Counted from the stretch's first letter, positions 9,184-20,330 are shown. The stretch: 32,157 nucleotides of DNA from an uncultured Nitrosomonas sp. (GCA_902826115.1 CADEDO010000021.1:1-32157), one strand, 5' to 3'. Notes: generated by a model from the sequence alone, not told the origin. Program-made: numbers and translations.

Positions 9184-9615
9184 ATGTTTTTAAATAATAT
9201 TAAACCCGCTACTAATTCAAAAAAGCAGCGAACAAGAGTTGGACGAGGAATTGGTTCTGGAATAGGTAAAACGTGTGGTAGAGGACATAAAGGACAAAAA
9301 TCTAGAGCTGGCGGATTTCATAAAGTCGGATTTGAGGGCGGGCAAATGCCTATTCAGAGACGGCTACCTAAACGAGGATTTTGTATTCTTGCTAAACGCA
9401 GATATCCTACGTTAAGATCTTCAGTTTTAAATAATTTATCTGAAAATACTATAGATATATCTGCATTAGTTTCGAATAAATTAGTTCCAACTAATACTAA
9501 GAAAGTTAAAATTTATTTTTCTGGTAAAATTGAAAAGAAAATAAATTTGACTGGCGTTGTTGTTACTAATGGTGTTCGTGTTCAATTAGAATCAAACGGC
9601 GGTTCTGCCGTATAA
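9184..9615 (+). CDS. rplO: 50S ribosomal protein L15
   Basis: The 143-residue product has the glycine- and arginine-rich N-terminal segment of L15 ([20 protein letters not shown], residues 17–36), then [20 protein letters not shown] and LPKRGFCI. The C-terminal domain includes [17 protein letters not shown]15 is a late assembly protein inside the large subunit. It is followed after 17 nt by secY, an order conserved across most bacteria. The start ATG is three bases after the rpmD stop, which suggests reinitiation. Confidence 0.97.
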   Translation: MFLNNIKPATNSKKQRTRVGRGIGSGIGKTCGRGHKGQKSRAGGFHKVGFEGGQMPIQRRLPKRGFCILAKRRYPTLRSSVLNNLSENTIDISALVSNKLVPTNTKKVKIYFSGKIEKKINLTGVVVTNGVRVQLESNGGSAV

Positions 9616-9632
9616 ATATTATAGGAAATAAA

Positions 9633-10967
9633 TTGGCTATAAAAGGCAATTTAAATAAACCATCCGTAGATAAGTTTGCTGAATTAAAGCGAAGGCTGTG
9701 GTTTCTTTTATTAGCACTCATTGTATATAGAATAGGAGCACATGTTCCAGTTCCCGGGATAGATCCTGTTGTCCTTAAAGATTTGTTTGAGTCTCAAGAA
9801 GGAGGAGTTCTGGGAATGTTTAATATGTTCTCAGGTGGAGCTCTCTCGAGATTTTCTATCTTTGCACTTGGTATAATGCCATATATTTCAGCTTCAATTA
9901 TAATGCAGCTAGGGACTGTGGCAGTTCCTTTTTTAGAAGCTCTGAAAAAGGAAGGTGAAAGTGGAAGAAAGAAAATTACCCAATATACAAGAATTGGAAC
10001 CCTAGTACTTGCTCTTGTTCAGAGTTATGGAATTTCAATCGCTTTGCAATCTCAAGCTGGTCTAGTAATTTCACCTGGTGGATTATTTTTATTCACTACT
10101 GTAATGACGTTGGTTACAGGGACAATTTTTCTAATGTGGTTGGGTGAACAGATTACAGAGCGTGGTATTGGTAATGGAATATCATTAATTATTTTTGCTG
10201 GTATAGCAGCAGGTTTACCAAATGCTATTGGCGGCACACTCGATTTAGTTAGCACTGGTTCTATGCACTTTTTAGTTGCTTTAGTTATATTTGTTTTAGC
10301 TGCTCTTATTACCAGTTTTGTTGTTTTTGTTGAAAAAGGTCAAAGGCGAATATTGGTTAATTATGCTAAGAGGCAAGTTGGGAGTAAGATCTATGGTGGA
10401 CAAAGCTCACATTTGCCTTTAAAGCTTAATATGGCTGGGGTAATACCTCCTATTTTTGCATCTAGCATTATTTTGTTTCCAGCGACTTTGGCAGGGTGGT
10501 TTGCAGATAGCGAATCAATGTTGTGGTTGAAAGATATTAGTGGCGCACTATCACCAGGACAACCAATTTATGTTGTGCTTTATGCTATAATGATTGTGTT
10601 TTTTTGCTTTTTTTATACAGCTTTGGTTTTTAATCCAAAAGAAACTGCTGATAATCTTAAAAAGAGCGGTGCTTTTGTTCCCGGAATTAGGCCTGGCGAA
10701 CAAACAACTCGGTATATAGAAAAAGTTATGTTGCGATTGACTTTGGCTGGTTCGATCTATGTGACATTAGTTTGTTTGTTACCAGAATTTCTGATATTAA
10801 AATGGAATGTCCCTTTTTATTTTGGCGGTACGTCACTGCTAATCATAGTTATCGTTACAATGGATTTCATGTCACAAGTACAATCACATGTGATGTCGTC
10901 ACAATATGATAGTTTACTTAAGAAATCTAGTTTAAAAGGCATTGTAAACAAATCCTCGCTAAGATAA
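9633..10967 (+). CDS. secY: Protein translocase subunit SecY
   Basis: The 444-residue polytopic membrane protein is the channel subunit of the SecYEG translocase. The N-terminus [20 protein letters not shown] precedes ten hydrophobic segments. Conserved parts are [12 protein letters not shown] near residues 38–49, the plug region with [20 protein letters not shown], and [20 protein letters not shown] in a cytosolic loop. The start codon is TTG at 9633, with AGGAAA seven bases upstream. No ATG lies in frame nearby; the next in-frame ATG is about 60 codons in and would remove the first transmembrane segment. It is co-located with ribosomal genes, as usual. Confidence 0.96.
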   Translation: MAIKGNLNKPSVDKFAELKRRLWFLLLALIVYRIGAHVPVPGIDPVVLKDLFESQEGGVLGMFNMFSGGALSRFSIFALGIMPYISASIIMQLGTVAVPFLEALKKEGESGRKKITQYTRIGTLVLALVQSYGISIALQSQAGLVISPGGLFLFTTVMTLVTGTIFLMWLGEQITERGIGNGISLIIFAGIAAGLPNAIGGTLDLVSTGSMHFLVALVIFVLAALITSFVVFVEKGQRRILVNYAKRQVGSKIYGGQSSHLPLKLNMAGVIPPIFASSIILFPATLAGWFADSESMLWLKDISGALSPGQPIYVVLYAIMIVFFCFFYTALVFNPKETADNLKKSGAFVPGIRPGEQTTRYIEKVMLRLTLAGSIYVTLVCLLPEFLILKWNVPFYFGGTSLLIIVIVTMDFMSQVQSHVMSSQYDSLLKKSSLKGIVNKSSLR

Positions 10968-10987
10968 CAATCTATAGATTTTAATTA

Positions 10988-11206
10988 ATGGCTAAAGAAG
11001 AAACTATTCAAATGCAGGGAGAAATTCTTGAAACACTTCCAAATGCAACTTTTCGAGTTAAGTTAGAGAACGGTCATATAGTCCTTGGGCATATATCAGG
11101 TAAAATGCGTATGCACTATATAAGAATCTTACCTGGTGATAAAGTTACAGTTGATCTAACTCCTTATGATTTAACTAGAGCACGAATTACCTTTCGCGCA
11201 AAATAA
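10988..11206 (+). CDS. infA: Translation initiation factor IF-1
   Basis: The 72-residue protein starts [20 protein letters not shown] and has the OB-fold signature [20 protein letters not shown] and [22 protein letters not shown]-1 binds the 30S A-site and helps IF-2 and IF-3 select the initiator tRNA. It lies between secY and rpmJ, the order seen in many betaproteobacteria and Gram-positives but not in E. coli, where infA is elsewhere. Length is exactly that of the family. Confidence 0.97.
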   Translation: MAKEETIQMQGEILETLPNATFRVKLENGHIVLGHISGKMRMHYIRILPGDKVTVDLTPYDLTRARITFRAK

Positions 11207-11252
11207 TTTTTAATTTTATATAGCAAATATTTAGGATATCGAGGAATATTAT

Positions 11253-11366
11253 ATGAAAGTGAATGCGTCAGTAAAAAAGATCTGCCGAAATTGTAAGATT
11301 ATTCGAAGAAATAGAGTTGTTAGGGTTATTTGTCTAGATCCACGCCACAAGCAGAGACAAGGCTAG
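11253..11366 (+). CDS. rpmJ: 50S ribosomal protein L36
   Basis: A 37-codon frame reads [20 protein letters not shown] and then [17 protein letters not shown], the exact length and pattern of L36. Cys11, Cys14, Cys27 and His32 form the C-C-C-H zinc ribbon, so this is the zinc-binding (C+) paralogue type. L36 helps organise 23S rRNA near the factor-binding site. GAGGAATATT upstream of the ATG serves as ribosome-binding site. It sits between infA and rpsM as in most bacteria. Confidence 0.95.
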   Translation: MKVNASVKKICRNCKIIRRNRVVRVICLDPRHKQRQG

Positions 11367-11403
11367 TACCTTATAATTTATAGATTTAAACATAGGAAAA
11401 ATA

Positions 11404-11763
11404 ATGGCGCGTATAGCTGGCGTAAATATACCAAATCATCAACATGTAAATATTGCCCTTACAGCAATTTATGGAATTGGAAAATCAAGCTCTAATAGTA
11501 TATGCAAGCAGGTAGGCATAGATACTGATATCAAATTGAGGGATTTATCTGACGAGCAAATTGACTTATTACGTGATCATATTTCTAAACTTACGATTGA
11601 GGGTGATTTGCGTAGAGAAATTTCTATGAATATCAAAAGATTGATGGATCTGGGTTGTTATCGAGGATTACGACATCGTCGTGGATTACCAGTTCGTGGA
11701 CAGAGAACACGTACTAATGCGAGAACTCGGAAAGGCCCTAGAAAAGCTATACGTGCTAGATAA
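11404..11763 (+). CDS. rpsM: 30S ribosomal protein S13
   Basis: The 119-residue product starts [20 protein letters not shown] and has the family motifs [18 protein letters not shown] and [20 protein letters not shown], followed by [16 protein letters not shown]13 sits in the 30S head, binds S19, and its basic tail contacts the P-site tRNA. It begins the alpha-operon block rpsM-rpsK-rpsD-rpoA-rplQ. Only 37 nt separate it from rpmJ, too short for the S4-binding pseudoknot leader described in E. coli to be recognised here. Confidence 0.97.
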   Translation: MARIAGVNIPNHQHVNIALTAIYGIGKSSSNSICKQVGIDTDIKLRDLSDEQIDLLRDHISKLTIEGDLRREISMNIKRLMDLGCYRGLRHRRGLPVRGQRTRTNARTRKGPRKAIRAR

Positions 11764-11805
11764 TTTTGTTAGGAATTTTAATGATTAATAAGGAATACCA
11801 TTTAT

Positions 11806-12195
11806 ATGGTTAAAGCTAATACGCGAATTCGAAAAAAAATTAAAAAAAATGTTTCTGAAGGAATTGCTCATATACACGCATCTTTTAATAATACTATCGT
11901 TACAATAACGGACAGGCAAGGAAATGCACTTTCTTGGGCTACTTCTGGAGGAGCTGGCTTCAAAGGATCTCGTAAAAGTACTCCATTTGCAGCGCAAGTA
12001 GCTGCTGAAAATGCAAGTAAGATAGCTATAGAATGTGGTGTCAAGAATTTAGAAGTTAGAATAAAAGGTCCAGGTCCAGGTAGAGATTCTGCTGTAAGAG
12101 CGTTAAATTCAGTAGGCTTTAAAATTACAAGCATTACTGATGTTACACCTGTACCTCACAATGGTTGTCGGCCACCAAAAAAACGTCGTATTTGA
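11806..12195 (+). CDS. rpsK: 30S ribosomal protein S11
   Basis: The 129-residue protein shows the S11 pattern: [20 protein letters not shown] near residues 22–41, [40 protein letters not shown], and the C-terminal [19 protein letters not shown]11 lies on the 30S platform with S6 and S18 near the Shine-Dalgarno helix. It ends ten bases before the TTG start of rpsD. Length is normal. Confidence 0.97.
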   Translation: MVKANTRIRKKIKKNVSEGIAHIHASFNNTIVTITDRQGNALSWATSGGAGFKGSRKSTPFAAQVAAENASKIAIECGVKNLEVRIKGPGPGRDSAVRALNSVGFKITSITDVTPVPHNGCRPPKKRRI

Positions 12196-12205
12196 GGAGA
12201 TTACT

Positions 12206-12832
12206 TTGGCTAGAAATCTTGAACCAAAATGTAAACAATGTCGCCGAGAGGGCGAAAAGCTTTTTTTAAAAGGCGAGAAATGCTTCACTGATAAATGTGC
12301 GATTGAAAGAAGAAATTATCCTCCCGGGCAGCATGGACAAAAAAAAGGACGATTATCAGATTATGGTGGGCAGCTTCGTGAAAAACAAAAAGTGCGCAAA
12401 ATATATGGTATCTTAGAAAGACAATTCCATAATATTTACAAAGAAGCAGATAAGCGTCGTGGTATAACAGGAGATAATTTGCTACAGTTATTAGAAAGCC
12501 GTCTAGACAATGTAGCTTATCATATGGGGTTCGGTTCTTCACGCTCAGAAGCGCGTCAAGTTGTTAGACATAATTGTATTCTTGTTAATGGCAAAAGAGT
12601 AAATATTCCTGCATATATTGTTCGTTCTGGAGATATTATTGAGGTAACTCAAAATGCTAGAAGCCAACTAAGAATTAAGTCGGCTATTGAGGCCGCTGAT
12701 GGACGAAACTTTCCGAGTTGGATAGATATGGATGTTAAAGGAATGAAAGGTGTTTTTAAAGCTAAACCAGAGCGTTCTGATCTTTCTACAATGATTAATG
12801 AATCATTGGTTGTAGAATTATATTCTAAGTAA
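12206..12832 (+). CDS. rpsD: 30S ribosomal protein S4
   Basis: I set the start at the TTG at 12206, giving [20 protein letters not shown] and a 208-residue product, the family size. It is preceded by a strong TGAGGAGATTAC site. A longer frame from 12140 would overlap rpsK and add 22 unconserved residues. Four N-terminal cysteines (Cys9, Cys12, Cys26, Cys31) can bind zinc; E. coli S4 lacks this full set. The S4 RNA-binding domain lies near residues 98–160 ([20 protein letters not shown]). S4 nucleates 30S assembly and in E. coli represses the alpha operon. Confidence 0.95.
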   Translation: MARNLEPKCKQCRREGEKLFLKGEKCFTDKCAIERRNYPPGQHGQKKGRLSDYGGQLREKQKVRKIYGILERQFHNIYKEADKRRGITGDNLLQLLESRLDNVAYHMGFGSSRSEARQVVRHNCILVNGKRVNIPAYIVRSGDIIEVTQNARSQLRIKSAIEAADGRNFPSWIDMDVKGMKGVFKAKPERSDLSTMINESLVVELYSK

Positions 12833-12870
12833 TTTATTTATTGGTTTGCTTTACGCTAAAGGACATTACT

Positions 12871-13875
12871 ATGCACGGTAATGAATTGTTGACACCACGT
12901 ATTATAGATGTTCAGAACATATCTCCATTGCATGCAAAAGTAGTAATGGAACCCTTTGAAAGAGGATATGGGCATACTTTAGGAAATGCTCTTCGTCGTA
13001 TTCTATTATCGTCTATGACAGGCTTCGCTCCTACCGAGGTAAAGATAGCTGGTGTAGTTCATGAATATTCTGCTTTAGATGGTGTTCAAGAAGATATAGT
13101 CGATATTTTATTGAATATTAAGGGAATTGTATTCAAGCTCCACAATTGTGAAGAAACAGTTTTATTTTTAAAGAAATCAAGTAAAGGTATAGTGACTGCG
13201 GCAGATATTGAGCTTAATCATGATGTTGAAATAATGAATCCTGATCATGTTATTGCTCATTTAACTTCCGGTGGAAAAATTGACATTCAGCTTAAAGTTG
13301 AGAAAGGGCGCGGCTATGAACCTGCTATTTCTCGGAAGCATAAGGAATCTGATAAGAGTATTGGTACTATTTTACTAGATGCTTCTTTTAGTCCTATTAG
13401 ACGCGTTAGCTACGTTGTTGAGAGTGCTCGTGTTGAGCAGAGAACAGACCTAGATAAACTTGTGATGGATTTAGAAACAAATGGTGTTGTTGAACCTGAA
13501 GAAGCTATACGCTACGCAGCTAGAGTGTTAGTTCAACAATTGACTGTTTTCGCAGATTTGGAAAGTACACCATTACCTAAAGAGCAGCCGCAGACACCCC
13601 AGATTGATCCGATTTTGCTTAGACCTGTTGATGATCTCGAGCTTACAGTAAGATCCGCAAATTGTCTTAAAGTTGAAAATATCTATTATATTGGTGATTT
13701 GATTCAACGTACTGAAGCGGAATTATTGCGTACTCCTAATTTGGGACGCAAGTCTCTCAATGAAATTAAAGAAGTGTTAGCAGCCCGTGAGCTTACATTA
13801 GGTATGAAACTTGATAATTGGCCACCTGCAAATCTTGATAATATTGCTAAGGATTTAAATCATGCGTCACAATAA
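12871..13875 (+). CDS. rpoA: RNA polymerase alpha subunit
   Basis: The 334-residue protein starts at the ATG at 12871 ([15 protein letters not shown]), preceded by AAAGGACATTACT; a TTG in frame 30 bases upstream is less likely. The N-terminal dimerisation and assembly domain contains [18 protein letters not shown] at about residues 31–48. After a linker rich in P, Q and E near residue 235, the C-terminal domain has [20 protein letters not shown] and [18 protein letters not shown], the helix-hairpin-helix that contacts UP elements and activators. It overlaps rplQ by 14 nt. It is a little longer than E. coli alpha (329). Confidence 0.97.
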   Translation: MHGNELLTPRIIDVQNISPLHAKVVMEPFERGYGHTLGNALRRILLSSMTGFAPTEVKIAGVVHEYSALDGVQEDIVDILLNIKGIVFKLHNCEETVLFLKKSSKGIVTAADIELNHDVEIMNPDHVIAHLTSGGKIDIQLKVEKGRGYEPAISRKHKESDKSIGTILLDASFSPIRRVSYVVESARVEQRTDLDKLVMDLETNGVVEPEEAIRYAARVLVQQLTVFADLESTPLPKEQPQTPQIDPILLRPVDDLELTVRSANCLKVENIYYIGDLIQRTEAELLRTPNLGRKSLNEIKEVLAARELTLGMKLDNWPPANLDNIAKDLNHASQ

Positions 13876-14269
13876 TGCGTTAAGGAAATTAAATAGATCA
13901 AGTAGTCATCGTGCCGCGATGTTTAGAAATATGAGCAATTCATTGTTGCGACATGAGATTATTAAAACGACCTTACCTAAAGCAAAAGAATTGCGGAGCT
14001 ATGTAGAACCAGTTATTACTTTAAGTAAAAATGCTACGTTATCTAATCGAAGACTTGCTTTTAATAAACTTCGCGATAAAGATATTATTGCTAAGTTATT
14101 TAATGAACTTGGTCCTAGATACATATCTCGACCTGGTGGATATATTCGAATTCTTAAGTACGGCTTCCGGAAAGGTGATAATGCGCCTATGGCTTTAGTT
14201 GAGTTAGTTGATAGACCTTCTTTATCTGATTCAGAAAACGATGAATCAGAGGTTTTAACAAACAACTAA
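13862..14269 (+). CDS. rplQ: 50S ribosomal protein L17
   Basis: The 135-residue product starts [20 protein letters not shown], the hallmark of L17, and continues with [20 protein letters not shown] and [21 protein letters not shown]17 binds the outer side of the large subunit near the tunnel exit. Its ATG lies within the end of rpoA (14-nt overlap, different frame), so translation is probably coupled. It is the last gene of the ribosomal cluster; an inverted repeat follows 15 nt later. The acidic serine-rich tail ([16 protein letters not shown]) is beyond the conserved core. Confidence 0.97.
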   Translation: MRHNNALRKLNRSSSHRAAMFRNMSNSLLRHEIIKTTLPKAKELRSYVEPVITLSKNATLSNRRLAFNKLRDKDIIAKLFNELGPRYISRPGGYIRILKYGFRKGDNAPMALVELVDRPSLSDSENDESEVLTNN

Positions 14270-14284
14270 TTTTGGATGTATTTT

Positions 14285-14321
14285 TGTAATCCTAGTATTT
14301 ATCTCAAGTACTAGGATTACA
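14285..14321 (+). terminator. Inverted repeat after rplQ, possible end of the ribosomal operon
   Basis: TGTAATCCTAGTA (14285–14297) is a perfect 13-base inverted repeat of TACTAGGATTACA (14309–14321) around an 11-nt loop. It directly follows rplQ and precedes birA, where the operon would be expected to end. No T run follows immediately; the nearest is TTTTT at 14333–14337, so it is not a textbook intrinsic terminator. It could instead be an RNA processing or 3'-end protection hairpin. Confidence 0.55.
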
Positions 14322-14324
14322 CGT

Positions 14325-14357
14325 CTAATAGGTTTTTATAAATATATTTCCTATTAG
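14325..14357 (+). promoter_or_regulatory. Inverted repeat over a -10-like box before birA, candidate operator
   Basis: CTAATAGG (14325–14332) and CCTATTAG (14350–14357) are perfect inverted repeats separated by 17 AT-rich bases. A TATAAA hexamer (14337–14342) that could be a -10 box lies between the half-sites, and the second half-site ends one base before the birA ATG. Two distant half-sites around a promoter resemble, in architecture only, the operator of bifunctional BirA proteins; the sequence is not the known TTGTAAACC type. Autoregulation is an inference. Confidence 0.35.
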
Positions 14358-14358
14358 C

Positions 14359-15339
14359 ATGAATCATTATATTTTTCCGATTCTTCGTATTTTATCTGAT
14401 AAACAGATACATTCTTGCGAATCGCTATCTGAATCTCTGAATTGCCCACAGTCTGTAATTAGTGATTCCCTAGGTATTTTAGAGAATTTGGGAATTAAGC
14501 TAATTAAAATTCAAAATATTGGCTTCCATTGGCCCAATCCTGTGGTCTGGCTTGACTCCAAAAAGATTAAGCAGAATTTAAACAATCATAAAAACTCTAT
14601 TGATATTGTTATTCTAGATTTCATTGGCTCAACGAATAATTTTCTTCACGTTAAATCAACATCAGTACAGGCCAGTAAGACTATTCGTGTTGTTGCTGCG
14701 GAATTGCAGTTCGATGGCCGCGGTAGATTGGGGCGAAAATGGCAAAGTGGATTGGGAGATAGTCTTACTTTTTCGCTTAAGTGGAATTCAGTGCGTAGCG
14801 CTTACACACTTTCTGGCTTAAGTTTAATTGTCGGTGTAGCGATAATCCGTGTTCTCAAATCTTTTTCAATACATGACGTAAGCATAAAATGGCCTAATGA
14901 TGTTGTTTTTAATTATAAAAAACTTGCTGGAATCTTGGTTGAGATGCGTGAAAATGCTCTCGGTTCGCGTGATGTGATAATAGGTGTAGGGATAAACTTT
15001 AATCTCTCCAAGTCATTATATCGTGATGTGTCATCGCATATTTGTGACTTATTTGATATTTCAGGTACCATTTTCGACCGTAATTTGATATTTGGTTCTC
15101 TTATTTCTGAATTAGTGGGTATGTTGTATTCTTTCGAAGAACATGGGTTTGCTTATTTTAAAGATGAATGGATAGGCTACCATGCCTTTGAAGGAAAGCA
15201 TGCTTGTTTATTGTTACCTGATAATTCAGTTATTGAGGGAATTATTGATGGAGTTAGTGATGATGGTGCCCTTTCCTTAGTGACATCCAGAGGTAGAGAG
15301 TTTTATAAGGTTGGCGACATTTCTCTCCGATTATCCTAA
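14359..15339 (+). CDS. birA: Biotin–protein ligase / biotin operon repressor BirA
   Basis: The 326-residue protein couples biotin to a lysine of carrier proteins such as the acetyl-CoA carboxylase BCCP, via biotinyl-5'-AMP. Residues 1–60 look like a winged helix-turn-helix (ILRILSDKQIHS, then LSESLNCPQSVISDSLGILE), so it may also repress bio genes. The catalytic core has STN at 91–93, GRGRLGRKW at 120–128 (the adenylate-binding loop), KWPND at 177–181, KLAGILVE at 188–195 and GVGINFN at 209–215. A C-terminal SH3-like domain ends the protein. The frame starts one base after a perfect inverted repeat. The bio operon lies 11.5 kb further on. Confidence 0.93.
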   Translation: MNHYIFPILRILSDKQIHSCESLSESLNCPQSVISDSLGILENLGIKLIKIQNIGFHWPNPVVWLDSKKIKQNLNNHKNSIDIVILDFIGSTNNFLHVKSTSVQASKTIRVVAAELQFDGRGRLGRKWQSGLGDSLTFSLKWNSVRSAYTLSGLSLIVGVAIIRVLKSFSIHDVSIKWPNDVVFNYKKLAGILVEMRENALGSRDVIIGVGINFNLSKSLYRDVSSHICDLFDISGTIFDRNLIFGSLISELVGMLYSFEEHGFAYFKDEWIGYHAFEGKHACLLLPDNSVIEGIIDGVSDDGALSLVTSRGREFYKVGDISLRLS

Positions 15340-15345
15340 TTGGAC

Positions 15346-16119
15346 ATGCACAATGTCTCTTATTTGCTTGTTATTGATTCAGGCAACACAGCGTTTAAAT
15401 GGGGAATTCATGATGGGTATCAGTGGCTTCAGAAGGGTATAGCTTCATATGAATGTTTAACATCTATAAAAAATGATTTTAGAAAGTTACTGAATCCCAG
15501 TGCAATAATTATTTCTCATGTTTCGCGTGCAATAACAAAACAGCAAATAAATCAATTAATATCAATTTGGCCTACTGAAGTATATTGGGTTGTTTCTCAA
15601 TCTGCTCAATGTGGAGTCTTCAATAGTTATCAAAATGCAGCTCAACTTGGCAGTGATCGGTGGGCATCATTAATTGCAGCATGGTCAAACGTGCATGAAG
15701 CATGTTTAGTTATTAATGTTGGTACAGCAATGACTGTTGATGCTTTATCAGATAGTGGGAAATTTATGGGAGGAATTATATTGCCTGGTGTCAATTTAAT
15801 GCGACACACTCTATCGTTAGGAACTCAACTGAGTGATCCTATTTTGGTAGGGGCTTATAAGAACCTTCCAACTAATACTAATGATGCTATTTACAGTGGT
15901 GTAATATATGGTCTAATTGGTTCAATTGAGCGATTTTATAATTTATTTTCACTTGAGTTAGGTCGTCCAATTATACGATGTATTATTAGTGGTGGAGATG
16001 CTCCCGTGCTTATACCTTTTATGAAACTCCCCATAATACATGTTGATCATTTAGTTTTGGAAGGCCTTGTTATCATTGCAAAGGATCTTCAATTATATAA
16101 AGACTCTTCCATTTATTAA
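15346..16119 (+). CDS. coaX: Type III pantothenate kinase
   Basis: The product phosphorylates pantothenate, the first step of coenzyme A synthesis. Starting at the ATG at 15346 ([15 protein letters not shown]) it has 257 residues; a TTG two codons earlier is an alternative. Type III features are visible: the P-loop-like DSGNT at residues 11–15, GSDRW near 102–106, and NVGTAMTVD near 124–132 with its catalytic-region aspartate, all of the ASKHA fold. Type III kinases are not feedback-inhibited by CoA and need a monovalent cation. The birA–coaX pair is common in beta- and gammaproteobacteria. The gap after birA is six bases. Confidence 0.92.
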   Translation: MHNVSYLLVIDSGNTAFKWGIHDGYQWLQKGIASYECLTSIKNDFRKLLNPSAIIISHVSRAITKQQINQLISIWPTEVYWVVSQSAQCGVFNSYQNAAQLGSDRWASLIAAWSNVHEACLVINVGTAMTVDALSDSGKFMGGIILPGVNLMRHTLSLGTQLSDPILVGAYKNLPTNTNDAIYSGVIYGLIGSIERFYNLFSLELGRPIIRCIISGGDAPVLIPFMKLPIIHVDHLVLEGLVIIAKDLQLYKDSSIY

Positions 16120-16126
16120 GTTTCTT

Positions 16127-16749
16127 ATGAATCATTTCCATAATGTAAATTTTTTTACCTCTGTTAGCGAGATACGACATTTGCCTTTTAGCGTAGGTAT
16201 TGAAATTGCATTTGCTGGACGTTCGAACGCTGGTAAATCAAGTGCTATCAATACACTTACAAATCGTAGCCGTTTAGCATTTGTTAGTAAAACTCCCGGA
16301 CGTACACAGCAAATTAATTATTTTAGATTAAGCGATTCAGATCAATATTTTGTTGATTTGCCAGGCTATGGATATGCAAAAGTGCCTTACTCTATACGCC
16401 ATCAGTGGGAGCAATTACTAAGTACATACCTTCAAACTCGTATTCCTCTTAAAGGTCTTATTTTAATAATGGATATTCGTCATCCAATGAAACCATTGGA
16501 TATCCAGATGTTAGATTGGTTTGCTTCAACAGGGAAGCCAATTCATATTTTACTCTCGAAAGCGGATAAGCTTAGTAAGCTTCAAGCTAATATCACATTA
16601 AGAGACGTGACTTTATTTCTGCAAAAAGCTTATCCTCAATGCAGTGTTCAGTTGTTTTCTAGTTTATCGATTGTGGGAGTTGAAGAAGCTTCGGCGATTA
16701 TTAATAACTGGTTAAGAGCTGATAAAATGATCATTTCATCAGCTTGTCA

Positions 16750-16771
<22 letters not shown>
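16127..16771 (+). CDS. engB: Ribosome-biogenesis GTP-binding protein EngB (YsxC/YihA)
   Basis: The 214-residue GTPase acts in late 50S subunit assembly. I chose the ATG at 16127 ([10 protein letters not shown]); upstream codons in frame overlap coaX and are not conserved. G motifs are clear: GRSNAGKSS (31–39), TPGRTQ (56–61), DLPGYG (77–82) and SKAD (144–147). The start is eight bases after the coaX stop, so birA-coaX-engB may form one unit. The TAA stop lies inside the left arm of a GC-rich hairpin, and the last codons would be antisense to the proposed minus-strand RNA. Confidence 0.94.
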
Positions 16772-17947
<1,176 letters not shown>

Positions 17948-17991
17948 TAGCTGTTTTTATTTGTTGTTGTGCTTCTAAGATTCTGCGGAGC

Positions 17992-18016
17992 TCTAAAAAA
18001 TCCAAATATTTTTAGA
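17992..18016. terminator. AT-rich hairpin between convergent hemB and ponA
   Basis: TCTAAAAA (17992–17999) and TTTTTAGA (18009–18016) form an 8-bp stem around a 9-nt loop, overlapping the ponA stop codon. It lies in the 64-nt gap between two convergent genes, where a bidirectional terminator is expected. The stem is weak and not followed by a separate T run in either direction, so the call is tentative. Confidence 0.35.
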
Positions 18017-20330
18017 ACAGTTGATCTTTAAGGTCTTTGGTTACTTTCGGTGTGTGATCAACGACAGTGTCAGAAACTGGGGGTAGTTGCTCGCTGAAGA
18101 AATATTCATTGATATCTCCAGCAGACTCTCTAAACCCAGTTGCTGAATTAATTTTGGTTGCAAGAATTCCATTAGGCGGTTTATATTCTGCCATGGGAAC
18201 ACCTTTCAGAACAGGCCCCATATAATCCATCCAGATAGGTAAAGCAATACGTCCCCCAGTTTCATTATTTCCTAATGATTTTGGTTCGTCATATCCTGTC
18301 CACGCAACAGTGACTAAATCTTTCTGGAAGCCACAAAACCAAGCATCTACAAAATTGCTGGTGGTGCCTGTTTTCCCCGCTAAATCGGTACGCCCTAATT
18401 GCTTCGCTTTAGCAGCCGTACCGTAATTGACGACATCTTGCATCATGTGGGTCATGATAAATGCATTGCGTGGATCAATGACACGCTTGGCGCCATTGAG
18501 AGGGGTGATCGGTTGAAATTGCTCGAGCACGTTACCTTTTTCATCTTCAATACGCTTAATAAAATAGGGGGCGATACGGTAACCGCCGTTTGCAAAAACA
18601 GAATACCCAACAGCCATTTGCATTGGAGTCACTGAACCAGAACCCAAAGCCATGGGTAAATAAGGCGGGTGGCGACTGGAATCGAAACCGAATCGGGTAA
18701 TGTAATCTTGTGCATACTGAATGCCTATGGCTTGTAGTATTCGAATAGAGACAAGATTCTTTGACTTAACCAGCGCAGTTCGCATGCGCATCGGACCTTC
18801 AAATTTTCCATCAAAATTTTTGGGTTCCCATAGTTGACTACCTGTTTGAGCTGCACTAAAAGATAGCGGGGCATCATTAATGATCGTGGCAGGCGTGAAG
18901 CCTTTTTCCAGTGCAGCGGAATAAATAAAAGGTTTGAAGCTAGACCCTGGTTGCCGCCATGCTTGAGTTACATGATTGAATTGGTTTTTATGAAAATCAA
19001 AACCCCCAACCAGCGCGTAAATAGCACCGTCATTGGGATTTAGTGAAACCAGCGCTGCTTCTAGCTCTGGAAGTTGAGCGATATGCCATTTTTCCTTTTT
19101 GTCTTTTTGTATGCGAATTAATGCACCAGGGGTAATATATTTCTTTCCAGCTTCTTTTTTATTGGCTAGAAATTTCTGAGCAAACTTAAGCCCATCGCCT
19201 GAGATTTCGATGATTTCCCCACCTTTGCGGTAAGCTTGCACGATATTGGGTTTTACAGCTAGCACAATTGCTGCAAAAATATCTTCACTTTCACTGATCT
19301 CATCCAATGCGTCATCCAGGGTTTTTTCCTGATTAGTTCCATTTTTCAGTAAATCGATATAACCTTCGGGCCCGCGATAACCACGGCGTCTGTCGTATTC
19401 AATGATGTTTTTTCGTAAAGCTTGATAGGCAGCTTCTTGATCTAGCTGACGAATGGTTGTATAGACTTTAATGCCATTGCTATAGGCATCTTCCTGATAA
19501 CGATCATAGATGATTTGACGTACCATTTCAGCAACGTAATCTGCCGGCATAGCAAGCGTGGATGATTGTTTTCTGACGGCAATGGGTTGTTTTTCTAACT
19601 CAGTCAATTCTTCGTCTGAAATGTGATTGAGTTTATGCAATCGACCCAATACATAAAGCTGTCGACTTTTTGCGCGTTTAGGATTCACGATAGGATTGTA
19701 ACCAGAAGGCGCTTTGGGTAATCCTGCCAACATAGCAGCCTCAGCAATATTGATTTCTTGCAGCGATTTGCCAAAGTAGGTTTGTGCCGCTGCTGCAAAA
19801 CCATAGCTGCGTTGGCCGAGGTAGATTTGGTTTACGTAAAGCTCCAAAATTTTGTCTTTACTTAAGTTATGTTCAATCTTGAATGCAAGTAAAGCTTCAC
19901 TAAATTTTCGAGTGAGTGTTTTTTCCCGAGTCAGAAAAAAATTTCGTGCAACTTGCATTGTGATCGTACTGGCCCCTTGCCGTACACTGCCCGCTGAGAA
20001 ATTCGAATATGCCGCGCGTAGTACTCCCAGATAATCAACGCCACCATGCTCATAAAAGCGATCATCTTCTGCTGCAAGAATTGCTTGTTTAAGGTGTGTT
20101 GGCACTTCAGAAATTTGTACTACGTTTCTACGTTCTGCGCCAAATTCTCCTATCAATAAACCTTCATCACTATAGATGCGTAATGGTATTTTAGGACGAT
20201 AGTCAGTCAGGGAATCAAGCGAAGGTAACGATGAATAGATGACTAGTGCAGCGAATCCTGCGAGTAGAACACTAATCAAGCCTAATGCAGATAATGCAAC
20301 AAAAGAATAATACAACCAGCGAGCTAACAT
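18012..20330 (-). CDS. ponA: Penicillin-binding protein 1A (bifunctional)
   Basis: The 772-residue class A PBP polymerises lipid II and cross-links peptidoglycan in the periplasm. An N-terminal membrane anchor covers about residues 8–33. The glycosyltransferase (GT51) domain follows, with AEDDRFYEHGGVD at 87–99 (catalytic Glu88) and RQGASTITMQVARN at 117–130. The transpeptidase domain has the nucleophile in SSFK (463–466), SKN at 523–525 and KTGT at 653–656. An inserted OB-like region lies between the two. The ATG is at 20328–20330. It is divergent from pilM across 213 nt, an arrangement common in beta- and gammaproteobacteria. Confidence 0.95.
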   Translation of the reverse strand: MLARWLYYSFVALSALGLISVLLAGFAALVIYSSLPSLDSLTDYRPKIPLRIYSDEGLLIGEFGAERRNVVQISEVPTHLKQAILAAEDDRFYEHGGVDYLGVLRAAYSNFSAGSVRQGASTITMQVARNFFLTREKTLTRKFSEALLAFKIEHNLSKDKILELYVNQIYLGQRSYGFAAAAQTYFGKSLQEINIAEAAMLAGLPKAPSGYNPIVNPKRAKSRQLYVLGRLHKLNHISDEELTELEKQPIAVRKQSSTLAMPADYVAEMVRQIIYDRYQEDAYSNGIKVYTTIRQLDQEAAYQALRKNIIEYDRRRGYRGPEGYIDLLKNGTNQEKTLDDALDEISESEDIFAAIVLAVKPNIVQAYRKGGEIIEISGDGLKFAQKFLANKKEAGKKYITPGALIRIQKDKKEKWHIAQLPELEAALVSLNPNDGAIYALVGGFDFHKNQFNHVTQAWRQPGSSFKPFIYSAALEKGFTPATIINDAPLSFSAAQTGSQLWEPKNFDGKFEGPMRMRTALVKSKNLVSIRILQAIGIQYAQDYITRFGFDSSRHPPYLPMALGSGSVTPMQMAVGYSVFANGGYRIAPYFIKRIEDEKGNVLEQFQPITPLNGAKRVIDPRNAFIMTHMMQDVVNYGTAAKAKQLGRTDLAGKTGTTSNFVDAWFCGFQKDLVTVAWTGYDEPKSLGNNETGGRIALPIWMDYMGPVLKGVPMAEYKPPNGILATKINSATGFRESAGDINEYFFSEQLPPVSDTVVDHTPKVTKDLKDQLF

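Noticed and set aside
12140..12205. A 22-residue N-terminal extension of rpsD starting with ATG at 12140
   Set aside because: It overlaps the end of rpsK, is not part of the S4 family, and the TTG at 12206 has a strong ribosome-binding site and the conserved MARNL start.
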